Origin: Clostridia bacterium
Lineage (GTDB): Bacteria; Bacillota; Clostridia; Oscillospirales; Acutalibacteraceae
Assembly: GCA_017442445.1 (NCBI GenBank)
Contig: JAFRZS010000034.1
Coordinates: forward strand, 1-5,982
Direction of reading: 5' to 3'
Length of the DNA: 5,982 nt
Under the pieces are notes generated by a model that did not search any database, had not been told where the DNA came from, and saw only the letters and a program-made list of their open reading frames with translations. Below are positions 4,585 through 5,982 of this stretch, piece after piece. Made by a program: the position numbers and the translations under genes. The stretch's first letter is position 1. Each line of letters opens with the position of its first letter.

Positions 4585-5982
4585 TTAATCTCTGTTTGCG
4601 AGTATTTTAAGCGGATCGTATCTCATTATAAACATTACAGATGCCGCACTGGCTATCAAAGTCAGCAAAATACCTATCCCTAACATCTGTAAGACTACTG
4701 TTAAATTCATCGCTGAATCAACCTCGGTAACATATTCAACCGCACCGCCGAACATATTTTCAAAAGCATTACCTTTTCCGCCGCCGAAACCGGGCATATC
4801 GGGTGGTGTATTACCTTCGGACATACCGCCCATATTACCGGGTCTTCCGAAATTATTGTCCATCTGTGTCTGCTGAGAGTTCTGACTTTCTACCTGACCC
4901 TCCAATAATGCATTTGTAATAGGTACTGAGCTTACAGCACCGATACCTGCGCCGATTATAACCGCGATCATTGTAACGACAAGTATTTCACAGATAAACT
5001 GTGTTGCAACCTTCCATTTTTTCATTCCCATGGCGGTAAGAACACCAACCTCATATTTGCGCTCTCTTACATTAAAGATATTGAGTACCACAAGAATTAT
5101 ACCGCCGATAATCAATATCACAAGTAAAAACCAACCTGCCATTTTGCTGAGTGTATTCAAAGGAGCAAGGCTGTTTTCGAATGCTTGAATATCTGTTGAC
5201 GATACCGCATATGATTCATCAAGTCCGAGAGTGCGGACTTCCTCCTCAAAGCTGTAATATGCATCGGTATCTTCAAATACATATGTTGCCGAAATTGTTC
5301 CCGTAACTGCACTGTCTTTTTCGTTTCCTGTGTTTTCGTCTGTCACTGTCTTTGAGCCAGCATCGGACTTGTCAAGAATTTTCTGTAATGCCGCCGAGCT
5401 CATATATATACGGTTTGCAGGATCCTGACCCGGACCGAACATTGACATTTCGGTATCATTTGTTTCTGTGCTTGTGTATATGCCCGAAATTTTGAGACTA
5501 TATGTTTCACTCTCAAGCGAGGGATTAGTAATTACAATTGTATCTCCGACGGATAAATTGTTGTAGATGGAAAGTTCCTCAGAAATAACACAGGTTAAAT
5601 CTTCTGTTCCCTCTTCAAACATTGTGCCGCCGTCAAGTATAGTTGCACTGCCGTTCACAAATTCGGTCATTGAACTGTCACTGCTATAGCCTATAACGGT
5701 AAAATCTCCCGTTGAAAACATTCTGCCGCCCATTGAACCGCCGAAGCCTCCCGGCATTCCCGGTGCAGAAAATCCTTCAGAATTTTCGTTACCCTCATCG
5801 CTTGTTTCATCGCTTACCGGTGAGAGCTTTTCCGAGCCGTCAAAATATGATGTCAGGGTATAATAAAAATCATCAACTGTTGAAGCTTGTGAATATTTCT
5901 GATATTCTTCCAGGCTCAACGACGAAGCACTACTCATCATATCGCTGAAGCGGTCTTTATCAAAGCCTCCGACTTGTTCGGG
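4585..5982 (-). CDS. MacB/FtsX-type ABC transporter permease (5' end outside window)
   Basis: The frame stays open through the right edge, giving 465 visible codons, numbered here from the first full codon at the edge. The Met pair at 5940 is internal: no SD precedes it and the upstream codons (PEQVGGFDKDRFSD) continue the protein naturally. Residues 1 to about 275 are an extracytoplasmic MacB-type domain. Three membrane segments follow near 282-302, 330-354 and 426-453, with the cytoplasmic coupling segment RERKYEVGVLTAMGMKKWKV between the first two; the chain ends YDPLKILANRD. This is the classic FtsX-domain pattern; the missing N-terminus should hold the first membrane segment. Two Gly/Met/Pro-rich stretches (about 74-88 and 379-413) are unusual, as is the long Ser/Glu-rich linker near 50-73. 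It pairs with the ATPase downstream. A membrane-fusion protein gene may lie upstream, but this cannot be seen. Confidence 0.92.
   Translation of the reverse strand, partial: PEQVGGFDKDRFSDMMSSASSLSLEEYQKYSQASTVDDFYYTLTSYFDGSEKLSPVSDETSDEGNENSEGFSAPGMPGGFGGSMGGRMFSTGDFTVIGYSSDSSMTEFVNGSATILDGGTMFEEGTEDLTCVISEELSIYNNLSVGDTIVITNPSLESETYSLKISGIYTSTETNDTEMSMFGPGQDPANRIYMSSAALQKILDKSDAGSKTVTDENTGNEKDSAVTGTISATYVFEDTDAYYSFEEEVRTLGLDESYAVSSTDIQAFENSLAPLNTLSKMAGWFLLVILIIGGIILVVLNIFNVRERKYEVGVLTAMGMKKWKVATQFICEILVVTMIAVIIGAGIGAVSSVPITNALLEGQVESQNSQQTQMDNNFGRPGNMGGMSEGNTPPDMPGFGGGKGNAFENMFGGAVEYVTEVDSAMNLTVVLQMLGIGILLTLIASAASVMFIMRYDPLKILANRD

Noticed and set aside
5938..5940. ATG as the permease start codon
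   Set aside because: The frame continues upstream to the window edge with a protein-like sequence and no SD precedes this ATG, so the gene is partial rather than starting here.
5712..5948. Plus-strand open frame of 78 codons
   Set aside because: Antisense to the Gly-rich part of the permease; arises from the GGN codon bias of the real gene.

Overview
The window looks like chromosomal DNA from a low-GC anaerobic Firmicute, probably a gut Clostridia/Oscillospiraceae (Ruminococcus-like) species. This is inferred from the AT-rich composition, strong AGGAGG-type ribosome binding sites, tightly packed operons, the GH123/DUF4091 and SGNH families, and the style of the structured intergenic repeat. 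No rRNA, tRNA, CRISPR array or transposase gene was seen. All six confident genes lie on the minus strand, so transcription runs from the right edge to the left edge.

Right part (about 3912-5982): the end of an ABC efflux-type operon. A MacB/FtsX-type permease, cut by the right edge at its 5' end, is followed 16 bases later by its LolD/MacB-type ATPase. The permease has a large extracytoplasmic domain and two unusual Gly/Met-rich stretches.

Middle (3546-3911): a 366-base intergenic region packed with inverted repeats. An imperfect inverted repeat of about 55 bases frames roughly 3662-3911. Inside it are nested hairpins, a 16-bp hairpin that probably serves as terminator for the ABC operon, and an 11-bp outer stem around that hairpin. 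A 33-codon plus-strand ORF with an SD-like sequence overlaps the left half. A good extended -10 promoter (3586-3614) then drives the next operon. The block resembles a MITE-like or dispersed intergenic repeat and is the least explained part of the window.

Left part (1-3545): a four-gene operon with gaps of 16-28 bases. In transcription order it encodes a GH123-like (DUF4091) glycoside hydrolase without a signal peptide, a DUF2500-like single-span membrane protein, a small SGNH/GDSL esterase, and a two-domain SGNH esterase cut by the left edge. A hexosaminidase-like enzyme beside two probable carbohydrate deacylases suggests intracellular processing of acylated, amino-sugar-containing oligosaccharides. 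The specific substrate cannot be read from the sequence.
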